Positions 34,386-42,826 of a stretch of 64,000 bases of DNA are shown here, one piece after another. The translations under genes were made by a program, and so were the position numbers. Origin of the DNA: Bacillota bacterium (GTDB taxonomy: Bacteria > Bacillota > Clostridia > Lachnospirales > Lachnospiraceae); NCBI GenBank assembly GCA_023457255.1, contig JAEWMB010000037.1:183709-247708 (forward strand), written 5' to 3'. Positions within the stretch are counted from its first letter, which is position 1. Each line of letters starts with the position of its first letter. The notes under the pieces were generated by a model. The model had not been told where the DNA came from and made no database searches. It was given only the letters and a program-made list of their open reading frames with translations.

Positions 34386-36236
34386 ATGACAGATACTATC
34401 TGCAATATATGCCATAAAAACCGCGTCTTACAATCTCAGGGACTATGTTTTTCCTGTAATCATTCGAAAGAGAAACTCAACTATGAGACAATGGTTCTTC
34501 ACAAAAGAGAAATACTCTATACAACAGTAATTACAATCCTAATATATCTTCTCAATCTCATACCAACTATATTACTTTACACACTGATTACCAACCGTTA
34601 TTTTGGAAATACCAGCCTTATCCTAACCTACGGAATCACCTTGTCTTACTTACTGCCGTATTCACTAATCAAATGCCATTTTGCTTATAAACTTTGGCAT
34701 ATGCGTTATCAACAGATTCCAAATAAGGGAATCCACCTCATTCCGGAGGCTATCTCTCTTATTACAAAATTTATAATCTTCCTTATTTGTTTTCACCATC
34801 CGGACTTATTTGTGAGGAAACTTTCCGTAATAACTAAGCTGATAAACAATATCACCTCAGAAAAAGTCAATACACTCTACCTAACGCTTATGATTACCGC
34901 AACCGCAGCGCTATTTCTTTTACGGCTGCTATTATACCTCACCGCACTAATACTGAACAATAGGAGAGCGGCAAACTATAAAGACTTTTTCGATAAGAAA
35001 GACATCCTGCCAGTCATCCAATTGATACAGAAATTAGAAAATGGGTATCTTTTATCTCATGATTTTCTTACCATAACCGATAACGAACAGGAGGCCATTG
35101 CAAAAGAACCAAGGATTGCACCAGCGGCAGATGAAATTTTCCAGGAATTGAACACCTATGCAAATGATTTGACACTCCTTCATTCACTCTCTGAGAAGTT
35201 AACTTCAAATGATAAGACCATATTTTTAACACAAGAAGAAAGCTTGATTTATTATGCTTATATAAAAAATAAATTAACCCATTGGAAAGATGAAAATAGT
35301 GCTACGGAAGGATATCTTGAACAGGAATTACTTTCAGAAACAATGGAGCAGTTTGAAAATATCCGGCTGCTTTACAGGCAATGTAAGATAGAAAGTAAGA
35401 CATTCTTTGAGTTATCACAGCGATATGAAACAGAACTTGAACACCCATTAACAGAACTTAGTAAAAGTAAAAAGCTGATCAAACAACGCATCGACCGCCT
35501 TTATCGCGATTGCGACACTTTATTGCAAAAGAAAAATGATAAGGAAAGACTAGGTGATATCCTATCCTTATTTGGCAATAAAATAAAGCACCTACCACAA
35601 TTACGATTAGATCTTAATGGCAAAGTAGTAGCTTTTGATCATGTTATCTTATCAAAACAAGGGATTTTTATCATAGAACGATGTTGTTTTGACATTCCGG
35701 AAGAAACAAGTCTTCTTATAGAAAAAGACGGCAGCCTTTGGATTCATAATGTGGATAATACCGCAAAGCCTGCCTTTTTTCCTTTTGATAACGCTTTCTT
35801 AGCACTTCATAACGAAAGAATCCTGTTACTGGAGCATTATCTGGAAGAAAGTATGGATTGTGAGGATATTCCTGTAATTGGTTTACTTGTAACAAATCAG
35901 ACCGGACTGCATATCGAAAATTTTTCTCAGAGAATGTTCCTTAGTATGAATGAGATTATACCAACTATCCGCTCCTATCAAAAGCAGCTTAGCAATGAGT
36001 TTCTTACTTCCTGCTACTCCTTTTTGATAAAAGTCCAAGTATCAGATGCTACGGAACCGGTACCAAATTATAGAGAGCTCCTATTACATGATTTAGAGGA
36101 TAATTTAAATCAGAAGATAGCACTTTATCATTCTACAAAATTGTTACAATCTCAGATTCAAAAATTTAAAAACTCCTTAAGCTGCTTAAAAACGCCTAGT
36201 TCCTATGAAACTCTTAGCTTGACAAGAATTAATTAA
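34386..36236 (+). CDS. Zinc-ribbon, four-helix membrane protein with a C-terminal NERD-like domain
   Basis: 616 residues not matching any single named family. Residues 1-25 hold a CxxC...CxxC ribbon (CNICHKNR...LCFSC). Four hydrophobic spans follow (about 45-70, 77-98, 118-140, 160-190). A helical, coiled-coil-prone region covers about 205-400. A NERD-like domain (about 405-500) carries FDHVILSKQGIFIIE, but the catalytic E-x-K of active NERD nucleases reads IERCCF here. I infer a membrane-tethered, possibly non-catalytic NERD protein. GGGGAGGGG precedes the ATG, a good promoter lies upstream, and it is monocistronic. Confidence 0.7.
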   Translation: MTDTICNICHKNRVLQSQGLCFSCNHSKEKLNYETMVLHKREILYTTVITILIYLLNLIPTILLYTLITNRYFGNTSLILTYGITLSYLLPYSLIKCHFAYKLWHMRYQQIPNKGIHLIPEAISLITKFIIFLICFHHPDLFVRKLSVITKLINNITSEKVNTLYLTLMITATAALFLLRLLLYLTALILNNRRAANYKDFFDKKDILPVIQLIQKLENGYLLSHDFLTITDNEQEAIAKEPRIAPAADEIFQELNTYANDLTLLHSLSEKLTSNDKTIFLTQEESLIYYAYIKNKLTHWKDENSATEGYLEQELLSETMEQFENIRLLYRQCKIESKTFFELSQRYETELEHPLTELSKSKKLIKQRIDRLYRDCDTLLQKKNDKERLGDILSLFGNKIKHLPQLRLDLNGKVVAFDHVILSKQGIFIIERCCFDIPEETSLLIEKDGSLWIHNVDNTAKPAFFPFDNAFLALHNERILLLEHYLEESMDCEDIPVIGLLVTNQTGLHIENFSQRMFLSMNEIIPTIRSYQKQLSNEFLTSCYSFLIKVQVSDATEPVPNYRELLLHDLEDNLNQKIALYHSTKLLQSQIQKFKNSLSCLKTPSSYETLSLTRIN

Positions 36237-36312
36237 ATTTTTGATTCCTCACGAGACTTACATAGTTTACGATTCATCTATAAGATTTGAATTCACTATA
36301 AATAATAGAAAA

Positions 36313-36346
36313 ACGTTCCTATACTTTCATACGGTATATGGAACGT
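36313..36346 (+). terminator. Terminator of the NERD gene
   Basis: ACGTTCCTATAC pairs with GTATATGGAACGT (one bulged base), followed by CTTTTTAT. Confidence 0.88.
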
Positions 36347-36513
36347 CTTTTTATGAAGCTTTCATGCAGATAGGCAGCAAGGCACATTTTTAACTATGTA
36401 TCCCATTCCTAGAAATTAATACCTGTTGATTTTTGGAACAACCATAGGTATTATAATATGTAACAATTACGTAATAATTATTTAACAAATGTAATAATTA
36501 ATTGGAGGTACTT

Positions 36514-37779
36514 ATGAAATTAACCGGAGCACTAAGGATTGCCATGACAACCTCAATTTTCATAGCAGGAATGAACTTAAGTATAGTAAAAGCAGGCGCA
36601 GCCGAGAATGATACATCCGTCGGTGGTATGAGCCACGCAGTAGAGCGCTATTACAACGAACGATTATCAGAATCCGGAATATCCGTATCAAACATAACAA
36701 CTCCGCTTCTTGTTAACGGAGAACGCCTAGAAGCATTAGAACGTGTTTCTCCCTATGATGGCTTAGCATTTTCTAATACGGAAGACTATGTAAACATACG
36801 AAGTAGCTGGAATACTGCTTCTGAAATTGTCGGAAAATTACACCGCGGAGCAATGGCTCAAGTGTTAGTAAAAGGACAAAAATGGACAAAAATCAAATCT
36901 GGCAGCGTAGAGGGATATATCTTAAATGAATATTTGGTTTATGATGAAAATGGTGCCGCTAAATTTGAAAATGAAACAATTATAAAAAAGATCAATGCAA
37001 CTTGCATCACATTAAATGTACGGGAAAACATGAGTACGGATGCAAAGATCAAAGTTCAGCTAGGACAGCATGAACAAAAAAAGATCGTAAAGGAATACGA
37101 GGATTGGTTTGAAATTCTTCTAAGCGAAAATAATGGTATGAAAGAAACCGGGTTTGTACACAAGGATTACGTTGATGTTACCTATCAATATGAAAAGGCT
37201 ATCAGCAAAGAAGAAGAAGCAAAAAAAGCCGCAGAAGAAGCCGCAAGACGAGAAGCACTTGTGCCAACACAGCGTCCGGGCTACTCTGCCGGAACTACTT
37301 CTAGTTCAAGCAGCTCTTCTAACTTAGCTAACTCCTCAAATTCTTCCTCCGGTTCCTCCAACTCAGGAAATTCAAGTTCAGCCAATACAAGTTCCTCCCA
37401 AAATGCAAGTCTTGGCAAAAAAATTTCTAACTTTGCTCTCCAGTTTGTTGGGAACCCTTATCGCTGGGGCGGAACTAGCCTTACAGGCGGCGCAGACTGT
37501 TCCGGATTCGTATTCGCAGTTTATAAGAATTTTGGTTATCGTCTTCCAAGAACGTCCAGAGAACAAGCAAGAGGAGCAGGTCGTTCGATTACTCCAAGCT
37601 ATAACAATCTGCAAGCCGGTGATCTTTTGTTTTATGGCGATAGCAGTGGCAGAGTAAACCACGTTGCACTTTATACCGGAGATGGACGTGTTGTTCATGC
37701 AAGTAATTATAAAGATGGTGTAAAAATAAACCGCTGGAATTACAGAACCCCACTGTATGCAAGAAGAATTACAAATTAA
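36514..37779 (+). CDS. Secreted SH3-domain NlpC/P60 peptidoglycan hydrolase
   Basis: 421 residues from the ATG at 36514, which GGAGG precedes; the frame's earlier TTG overlaps that site. Order: signal peptide (about 1-30), two bacterial SH3 domains (about 85-150, with YVNIRSSWNTASEIVGKLHRG, and about 165-225, with CITLNVRENMSTDAK), an Ala/Glu helix, and a long Ser/Asn/Gly linker. An NlpC/P60 domain ends the protein with catalytic Cys in GGADCSGFVFAVY, His in VNHVALYTG and a further polar residue near the last 25 residues. It cleaves gamma-D-Glu-DAP-type stem peptide bonds. The SH3 domains bind wall; the linker is typical of secreted hydrolases. Confidence 0.95.
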   Translation: MKLTGALRIAMTTSIFIAGMNLSIVKAGAAENDTSVGGMSHAVERYYNERLSESGISVSNITTPLLVNGERLEALERVSPYDGLAFSNTEDYVNIRSSWNTASEIVGKLHRGAMAQVLVKGQKWTKIKSGSVEGYILNEYLVYDENGAAKFENETIIKKINATCITLNVRENMSTDAKIKVQLGQHEQKKIVKEYEDWFEILLSENNGMKETGFVHKDYVDVTYQYEKAISKEEEAKKAAEEAARREALVPTQRPGYSAGTTSSSSSSSNLANSSNSSSGSSNSGNSSSANTSSSQNASLGKKISNFALQFVGNPYRWGGTSLTGGADCSGFVFAVYKNFGYRLPRTSREQARGAGRSITPSYNNLQAGDLLFYGDSSGRVNHVALYTGDGRVVHASNYKDGVKINRWNYRTPLYARRITN

Positions 37780-37791
37780 AATATCACAAAA

Positions 37792-37828
37792 AATCTCACG
37801 ATTCCATTTTGACCGGAATCGTGAGATT
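37792..37828. terminator. Perfect 14-bp hairpin after the NlpC/P60 gene
   Basis: AATCTCACGATTCC pairs with its exact complement across a 9-base loop. The T run is on the minus strand only (TTTTTTG), whereas the gene it follows is on the plus strand. It could still terminate or stabilise the plus-strand message. Confidence 0.6.
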
Positions 37829-37878
37829 AAACTATGTTTCGCCGTTCCCATTTGAAAGCACAGAAAAAGGAGAGATCC

Positions 37879-38601
37879 ATGAAGAAAAATAAAAAACTAT
37901 ACATTTCACTTGCTGCACTAGCATTCCTAACAATAATTACCGTTATAGCTGCAATTCAATTATCAAAAAATCCGAAAAAAGAGCAAGACAATCAAACTCC
38001 GGGAACAAGCACCGCAATTGCAGAAAATCCCTCACCAGAAACTCAAGCGATTGATAGCTATGCCGAACATCAGCCAACACAGATCCCTGAAAAAAATAGC
38101 CTCTTAACCCTCAATACAGACAAAGAAATTGATGAATTAATCAATAAATACTACCAATCACAACTTAAAGTAGATAAAAAACTCTATGATTCTATCACCC
38201 TGGATGCTGATTCCATGGATGTAAATGTAGCAGCACGCAAAGTGGAATATGTGGAAGCCTACAATAATATTGTAGTTCATGTTGCAGAAGGAAATGATGC
38301 CATTGAGTTAGTGGCTTATGTAGAATATGATTTACATATCAACTCCATTAAGACATATGCCCCTTCGATTGATCGTTTTTTTATCAAATATATCAATGAC
38401 GAGCCAAAATTATACTTTGACAAGCTATATCCAAAAACAGCGGAATACTTTAATACAGTGCATGAACATGAAGAGGTTCAAGAGTTGATTAAATCTGTGG
38501 ATGAGAAGTTTATTTCTGCTTTAAAGGCGGATGAAAAATTGAATGATTTTTATACCTCCGTAACTGAGGAAACTATCAACCTTCAGAAAAATAAGAAATA
38601 A
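37879..38601 (+). CDS. Membrane-anchored extracellular protein of unknown function
   Basis: 240 residues. An N-terminal anchor (about 5-27) is followed by a Thr/Pro/Gln linker and an alpha/beta domain with KEIDELINKYYQSQLKVDKKLYD and DRFFIKYINDEPKLYFDKLYP. No catalytic motif or named family stands out. I use the ATG at 37879 behind GGAGAG; the longer frame from 37834 runs through the hairpin. It may be co-regulated with the preceding cell-wall hydrolase, being 100 bp downstream, but the hairpin between makes this uncertain. Confidence 0.78.
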   Translation: MKKNKKLYISLAALAFLTIITVIAAIQLSKNPKKEQDNQTPGTSTAIAENPSPETQAIDSYAEHQPTQIPEKNSLLTLNTDKEIDELINKYYQSQLKVDKKLYDSITLDADSMDVNVAARKVEYVEAYNNIVVHVAEGNDAIELVAYVEYDLHINSIKTYAPSIDRFFIKYINDEPKLYFDKLYPKTAEYFNTVHEHEEVQELIKSVDEKFISALKADEKLNDFYTSVTEETINLQKNKK

Positions 38602-38620
38602 GAACCAATAGGATTTATGA

Positions 38621-38666
38621 AAAAAGAACAACTCGAATCTGACATTATGATCGAGTTGTTCTTTTT
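38621..38666 (+). terminator. Terminator of the anchored-protein gene
   Basis: GAACAACTCGA pairs with TCGAGTTGTTC and is flanked by A and T runs, so it can work on both strands. Confidence 0.9.
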
Positions 38667-38697
38667 AGGCAGCATTACATATTAGCTCCTAATTGCA

Positions 38698-38868
38698 TTA
38701 TTGACATTCTGCTTTACATTCAAAAGAATCACAATCAGTACATTCTTTCTCTGTTGGATTTTCTTCATGAGTACCAACCATAATTTGATCAAGTGTACAA
38801 TAATCCTCTACCTGAGCATGGAATTTACAGTTGTTTATAATACAACCAATGCTTTCATTCTTAATCAT
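38698..38868 (-). CDS. DUF1540 small cysteine-rich protein
   Basis: 56 residues, too short for many gene finders. It reads MIKNESIGCIINNCKFHAQ at the start, then DYCTLDQIMVG, and C-terminal ECTDCDSFECKAEC. The pattern C-x4-C-x(n)-C...C-x2-C...C matches the DUF1540 family of clostridia and bacilli: N-terminal CxxxxC followed by A/D-Y-C-T and I-x-VG. Function is unknown. A GAGAGG sequence precedes the ATG. It is antisense to a 69-codon plus-strand frame of no interest. Confidence 0.85.
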   Translation of the reverse strand: MIKNESIGCIINNCKFHAQVEDYCTLDQIMVGTHEENPTEKECTDCDSFECKAECQ

Positions 38869-39016
38869 ATTCCTATTCCTCTCTTTCTTTTGAAAATCGA
38901 ATTTGATTAAACATAATTGTTATAAGCTTATTTAAGGATTCTAACAACCTGCTAAGCTATGACTTCTATTGTGTGAATTTCTCACACTAAGTATAGTATT
39001 ACATAAATATCATAAA

Positions 39017-39050
39017 GTATGCTGTCATTTTTATAAAATGGCAGCATACT
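39017..39050. terminator. Terminator hairpin after the Cys-rich repeat gene
   Basis: AGTATGCTGTCATTTT pairs with AAAATGGCAGCATACT (a G-U pair on the plus strand). T runs lie on both sides; the better one is on the plus strand, though the gene it follows is on the minus strand. Confidence 0.6.
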
Positions 39051-39077
39051 ATTTTTTATATATTTAATTATTGCAAA

Positions 39078-40058
39078 TTATTTGCATTGTCTAGGATAAC
39101 AATTTCTCATTACTTTTTCTCTGAAATCGAGCATACACTCAGATAATTTCTTCGCTTCCATTAAGGTTTGACATGCAGCATATGCATGAGAATAGCTTTC
39201 CTTTTGTAAACAATGAATTGCTTCCACCATCTCATGTAATTCACATCTCATAGTTCTACAATTATTATTACAACTGCTTTGACAGCTATTTTCTCTTTCA
39301 AAGCAATCCAACCATTCGTTTATCATGCAGTATAGTTCAGCAATTTTAGTATTGCATCCAATACCATATTGGAGATGCCCTAAAACCTCCTGTAACTCTT
39401 TTTTTGCCTTGCAAAATTCTTCCTCTGCTCCTTCTTCATATTGTAAAAGTTGATGCAATAAACAATAAAATTCTTCATGAGACATACCGGAAGAACAGCA
39501 CTTGTTATCTTGGCAGCCACAGCTCATATCCTTATTACAGCCGCAATTTCTCTCTATCTCACAATTACAGTTAAGTTCAACTTCACAGCCACAACCCATG
39601 TTTTTTTGACAGCCGCAATTTAATGTCATCTCACAATCACATTGCATTTCTTTATCACAGCTTAACTCTTTCATGCAGCCACATTCCATTTCCTTCTTAC
39701 AGCCGCAATCCATTTCCTTTCGGCAGCCATGGTCCATTTCTTTCATACAGCCACAATCCATTTCTTTCATGCAGCCACAATCCATTTCCTTCTTATAGCC
39801 GCAGTCCATCTCTTTTCGGCAGCTATGATCCATTTCTTTCATGCAGCCATGATCCATTTCTTTCATGCAGCCACAGTCCATTTCTTTTCTACAGCCATAA
39901 TCCACTTCTTTTCGGCAGCAATTATCATATTGCATCGTATTCCTTGTTCCACCGGCTGGATTCATCATAGAACGATTGTACATAGAACGTCCGGCATTGT
40001 AATTCATCGCTTTAACTTTATTATTGCAATTCGTAAAGTTTTTGTTACGGTTTCTCAT
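39078..40058 (-). CDS. Cys-rich protein with C-x-KEMD repeats, possible spore-coat protein
   Basis: 326 residues. Residues 1-45 are Asn/Met-rich. Residues 46-190 hold about 16 eight-residue units of the form GC-(M/R/K)-KEMD-(C/H), degrading to QCDCEM and NCGC forms. The last 130 residues are helical with paired cysteines (EEFYCLLHQLLQYEEGAE and CELHEMVEAIHCLQ). Homologous C-terminal blocks occur in clostridial coat-type proteins, I believe, but I cannot confirm. The repeat DNA has a 24-bp period. It is on the minus strand and has a terminator candidate downstream. Confidence 0.78.
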   Translation of the reverse strand: MRNRNKNFTNCNNKVKAMNYNAGRSMYNRSMMNPAGGTRNTMQYDNCCRKEVDYGCRKEMDCGCMKEMDHGCMKEMDHSCRKEMDCGYKKEMDCGCMKEMDCGCMKEMDHGCRKEMDCGCKKEMECGCMKELSCDKEMQCDCEMTLNCGCQKNMGCGCEVELNCNCEIERNCGCNKDMSCGCQDNKCCSSGMSHEEFYCLLHQLLQYEEGAEEEFCKAKKELQEVLGHLQYGIGCNTKIAELYCMINEWLDCFERENSCQSSCNNNCRTMRCELHEMVEAIHCLQKESYSHAYAACQTLMEAKKLSECMLDFREKVMRNCYPRQCK

Positions 40059-40255
40059 AACACTCTCCTTGAAAGGATAAATACAATATATCTTATTCGA
40101 AAAGTGTAAAAGTGTTATTCTTTCTTCCTTAAATCTTCATAATTTTCAAAGAACGTCCAAATACAAGCAATTATTTTAAACTTTTAGCCTAGTATTACAT
40201 ACAAATTTCAACATGAAGCATAAATTATATAGTAAAGAAGAAGTTGAGGTTTTAT

Positions 40256-40618
40256 ATGGTAAACCAAGAATACTGTGAGCTTACCAAAAAGGAGATTCTG
40301 TCAATTCTAAAACATACCAAGTGGTGTCACTTAGGAATTACGGATGGAAACCAGCCCTATATTGTTCCAATGTATTATTCCTTTGAAACAAAAGGAAATT
40401 GCCTTTGCTTTACCCTGTTAAGTTTGAGTAATGGGCAGAAAATGCAATATATGGAGCAAAATCAAAAAGTATGTTTAGAATTTGAACTTCAAAGAGAAAA
40501 CTACTTTTTTAGTATTATAGTTTATGGAACCGTAACAATATGCCCTCCTATTTACAAAAATTCTCTCCTTGAAGTTACATCGAGTCATGTCTCAGGGCGC
40601 TGCTATATGTTATATTAG
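40256..40618 (+). CDS. Pyridoxamine 5'-phosphate oxidase-like flavin-binding protein, shortened
   Basis: About 120 residues from the ATG at 40256 with GAGG upstream. The split-barrel block is visible: HTKWCHLGITDGNQPYIVPMYY, then LSNGQKMQYMEQNQKVCLEFEL. Family members are usually about 145-160 residues; this one ends at SGRCYMLY just after the strand SIIVYGTVTI. The C-terminal helical part is missing, so it may be truncated by decay, with the region behind it filled with remnants. FMN binding is expected by family. Confidence 0.68.
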   Translation: MVNQEYCELTKKEILSILKHTKWCHLGITDGNQPYIVPMYYSFETKGNCLCFTLLSLSNGQKMQYMEQNQKVCLEFELQRENYFFSIIVYGTVTICPPIYKNSLLEVTSSHVSGRCYMLY

Positions 40619-40756
40619 TATCAGAGAATGTAAAATATCGAATCAATCCATGTGCATATTACTGAGCAGAGATGAATAACTCTTATAGAGAATATCTACA
40701 CCTATAGTTTATTTGTCTCTGCTGCTTTCTATCTTATTTCCATTGATATTTCTCTC

Positions 40757-41007
40757 TTATCGCGGTACAATATACAGGTTTGATATTAATCTGGTTACTT
40801 CACAGCGGGAAGCCTCTGTTATCATTGGCCAAACTTCTAAGTAAATGGAGCATCCTTATATAAGGCCTCAACTGCTATTGTGACACTATTCGGATAATGA
40901 AATCTGGAAAGTTCCAATACGAAAGGCTCCCCTGTATAAAACCAGTCTCCAATAAGCTCGCCATTGATGAAATAAGTAAGACTTTCACCAATATTAGCTT
41001 TAGTATA
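40757..41007 (-). pseudogene. C-terminal remnant of an enzyme, glycosidase-like, frameshifted
   Basis: Reading the minus strand from 41007 gives ANIGESLTYFINGELIGDWF, FVLELSRFHYPNSVTIAVEA and an interrupting TAG. Shifting frame by 2 bases at that point resumes EVWPMITEASRCEVTRLISN followed by an in-frame stop at 40757-40759. The open regions have normal coding bias and read as one protein C-terminus. The beta-strand pattern and FINGELIGDWFYTG resemble an accessory sandwich domain of a large glycoside hydrolase; this is a family impression only. The 5' part of the gene is gone. Confidence 0.55.
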
Positions 41008-41046
41008 CTATGTCAATTGTATTCGGTAAAGCTTAAAAACTGTAAG

Positions 41047-41165
41047 TTAAAGAGAATATTGTTTCAGATATTGGAACAATAACTCCGCATATTTTCCCTT
41101 CATTTACTGCATACTAATTCCCATGCGTAACCATATCTGTAAGCGGATTCAATCCGCAGATTAGT
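41047..41165 (-). pseudogene. Second small coding remnant
   Basis: Minus strand reads NLRIESAYRYGYAWELVCSK, then a stop. One frame shift joins KGKYAELLFQYLKQYSL and a stop at 41047. It looks like the tail of another gene. I do not recognise it, and chance is possible. Confidence 0.3.
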
Positions 41166-41256
41166 TACTGCCTAAGGGAATCTGCTATTATATTAATGAA
41201 TATTTTCAGTATTATATTGTCTTGAATTCATGTAAATAAGAAAAGGAGAATTTGTA

Positions 41257-41961
41257 ATGTCTATCTTAAAAGTTGTTTCAGCTTCTTTTGCCTCAATTGT
41301 TGCATTATTTTTCCTTTGTAAGTTTATTGGTTATCGTCAAATGTCCCAAATGAGTCTATTTGATTACATCAATGGAATAACCATTGGCTCTATTGCCGGG
41401 GAAATGGCTACGGAAGTGGATCGTCCTATACATCACTTGATTGCAATGATAATTTATAGTGTAGTTGCAGTAGGATTGTCCATCGCAAACGATAAGTGGC
41501 TTTGGTTATCTCGTTTTGTAAACGGCTATCCTCTCGTATTACTGGATGATGACAAATTATATTATGAAAATTTTAAAAAAGCAAAAATTGACGTGGAAGA
41601 ATTTCAAATACAGTGTCGTAATTGCGGTTATTTTGATATCTCTACAATACAGACGGCTCTTCTTGAGCCAAACGGTACCGTGAGTATCTTGCCAAAAACT
41701 ATTCATAAGCCCGCCAGTCCGAAAGATTTGAATATAAAAGTTCCACAGGAATACATGGTATTTAACTTAGTCCTTGATGGAATTATGATTGTATCTAATT
41801 TAAAGATTCTTGGTCTGGATGAAGCCTGGCTTGTCAAGCAGCTTAAATCGCAGGGATATGAAGATTATCACGAACTTTTGCTAGTAACATGCAATCATAA
41901 GCACGAAATTACTGCATACAAGCGTTACAAAAAGAGCATGCCTCATAACGCTATTAAATAA
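41257..41961 (+). CDS. DUF421 / YetF-like membrane protein
   Basis: 234 residues: two or three membrane spans (about 5-25, 60-80), then a cytoplasmic DUF421 domain. Family markers are GYRQMSQMSLFDYINGITIGSIAGEMA at the N-terminus and NGYPLVLLDDDKLYYENFKKAKID. Members act in the spore or cell envelope of bacilli and clostridia, with no enzymatic role established. An AGGAGA site precedes the ATG. It has a terminator at 41983-42033. Confidence 0.93.
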   Translation: MSILKVVSASFASIVALFFLCKFIGYRQMSQMSLFDYINGITIGSIAGEMATEVDRPIHHLIAMIIYSVVAVGLSIANDKWLWLSRFVNGYPLVLLDDDKLYYENFKKAKIDVEEFQIQCRNCGYFDISTIQTALLEPNGTVSILPKTIHKPASPKDLNIKVPQEYMVFNLVLDGIMIVSNLKILGLDEAWLVKQLKSQGYEDYHELLLVTCNHKHEITAYKRYKKSMPHNAIK

Positions 41962-41982
41962 ATAATATCGTAACCAAAAGAA

Positions 41983-42033
41983 AATGGAATATTCCTGTGA
42001 AAAGCGCTTTGCCTTTCCTTGGAATATTCCATT
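41983..42033 (+). terminator. Terminator of the DUF421 gene
   Basis: AATGGAATATTCC pairs perfectly with its complement across a 25-base loop and ends in TCTTTAAT. The T run is short. Confidence 0.6.
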
Positions 42034-42062
42034 CTTTAATGACACAATCTTGCTTCTTGGCT

Positions 42063-42164
42063 GCATTATTTAACAATATTGTTCCTATCTTCTTATACGC
42101 ATAGATATCTTAACTGCAATGCATTATTCAACCATATTGTTCCTATATTGCATTATTTAACAAT
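42063..42164. repeat. Three copies of the SGNH gene 3' end sequence
   Basis: The plus-strand block GCATTATTTAACAATATTG then TTCCTAT occurs at 42063-42088. A near copy is at 42121-42146, and its first 15 bases recur at 42150-42164, which encode the last codons LLNNA of the SGNH hydrolase. Two extra copies of the gene's tail therefore lie beyond its stop. Confidence 0.6.
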
Positions 42165-42811
42165 GTATCGTATATAATGTGAGCTATGATATTTGCTCCT
42201 TCTTTATTTGGATGAAGACCGTCTTTTTGGTAAAAGTTTTGAATATTATTTCCGGTAATCTCACGGAAGGCTTGATGTACGTCAATCATATACACCATCT
42301 CGTTCTTATTTACCAGGGTATCAAGATATGGCAGTAATCTTTCTAAATACTCTTCTTTGTGTTTGCGCCAGATGCATTGTAAGATTGGCACCGGCTTACA
42401 GATAAATAGATGAGCTTGCGGATTTGACTTTTTAATCGAATCAATAATCTCCTGGTAAAAAACTGGAAACTCCTTATGATACGCAATCAGATTATTATTC
42501 TTGTCTTGTATCGGAAGTATATCATGCATTCCATCCTGTGCATCATTCGTACCAAGCATTACGATATAGATATCACCCTTTAGGTTTATTGCTTGTCTAT
42601 ACTTCTCCTGTCTTATATAGGGTAATCCCATTATAGCTCCTTCGCTCGTAATATTTAGTACACAACTAGAGGTTACACCTTGGTTAAATACAAGATAATC
42701 ACTTCCTAACAACTGTCCTAAAATGGAAGGGTAAGCAGCCATATCACTCTCTTCAAGTCCAAAACCTTCCGTAATACTATCCCCAATGCAGACCACCCTT
42801 TTTGTTTCCAT
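42143..42811 (-). CDS. SGNH/GDSL-family hydrolase
   Basis: 222 residues: an SGNH hydrolase with block I VVCIGDSITEGFG (Ser), block III VMLGTNDAQ (Gly/Asn) and block V DGLHPNKEGANII (Asp/His). It is cytoplasmic or secreted without a clear signal peptide, so probably intracellular. In the same transcript it follows the GH27 gene by 15 bp. An esterase that removes acetyl groups from sugars would fit the context, e.g. acetylated galactomannan fragments; this is inference. Confidence 0.9.
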   Translation of the reverse strand: METKRVVCIGDSITEGFGLEESDMAAYPSILGQLLGSDYLVFNQGVTSSCVLNITSEGAIMGLPYIRQEKYRQAINLKGDIYIVMLGTNDAQDGMHDILPIQDKNNNLIAYHKEFPVFYQEIIDSIKKSNPQAHLFICKPVPILQCIWRKHKEEYLERLLPYLDTLVNKNEMVYMIDVHQAFREITGNNIQNFYQKDGLHPNKEGANIIAHIIYDTLLNNAI

Positions 42812-42826
42812 GGTATTCTCCTTATT

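Noticed and set aside
38701..38910. Plus-strand 69-codon frame
   Set aside because: It is the shadow of the minus-strand DUF1540 gene; its product is only hydrophobic residues.
39640..39940. Regular 24-bp direct repeats that could suggest a CRISPR array
   Set aside because: The repeats are in frame with a continuous protein of eight-residue units and have no unique spacers.
40897..41082. Plus-strand 61-codon frame
   Set aside because: It is antisense to the decayed enzyme remnant, which has the better coding pattern.
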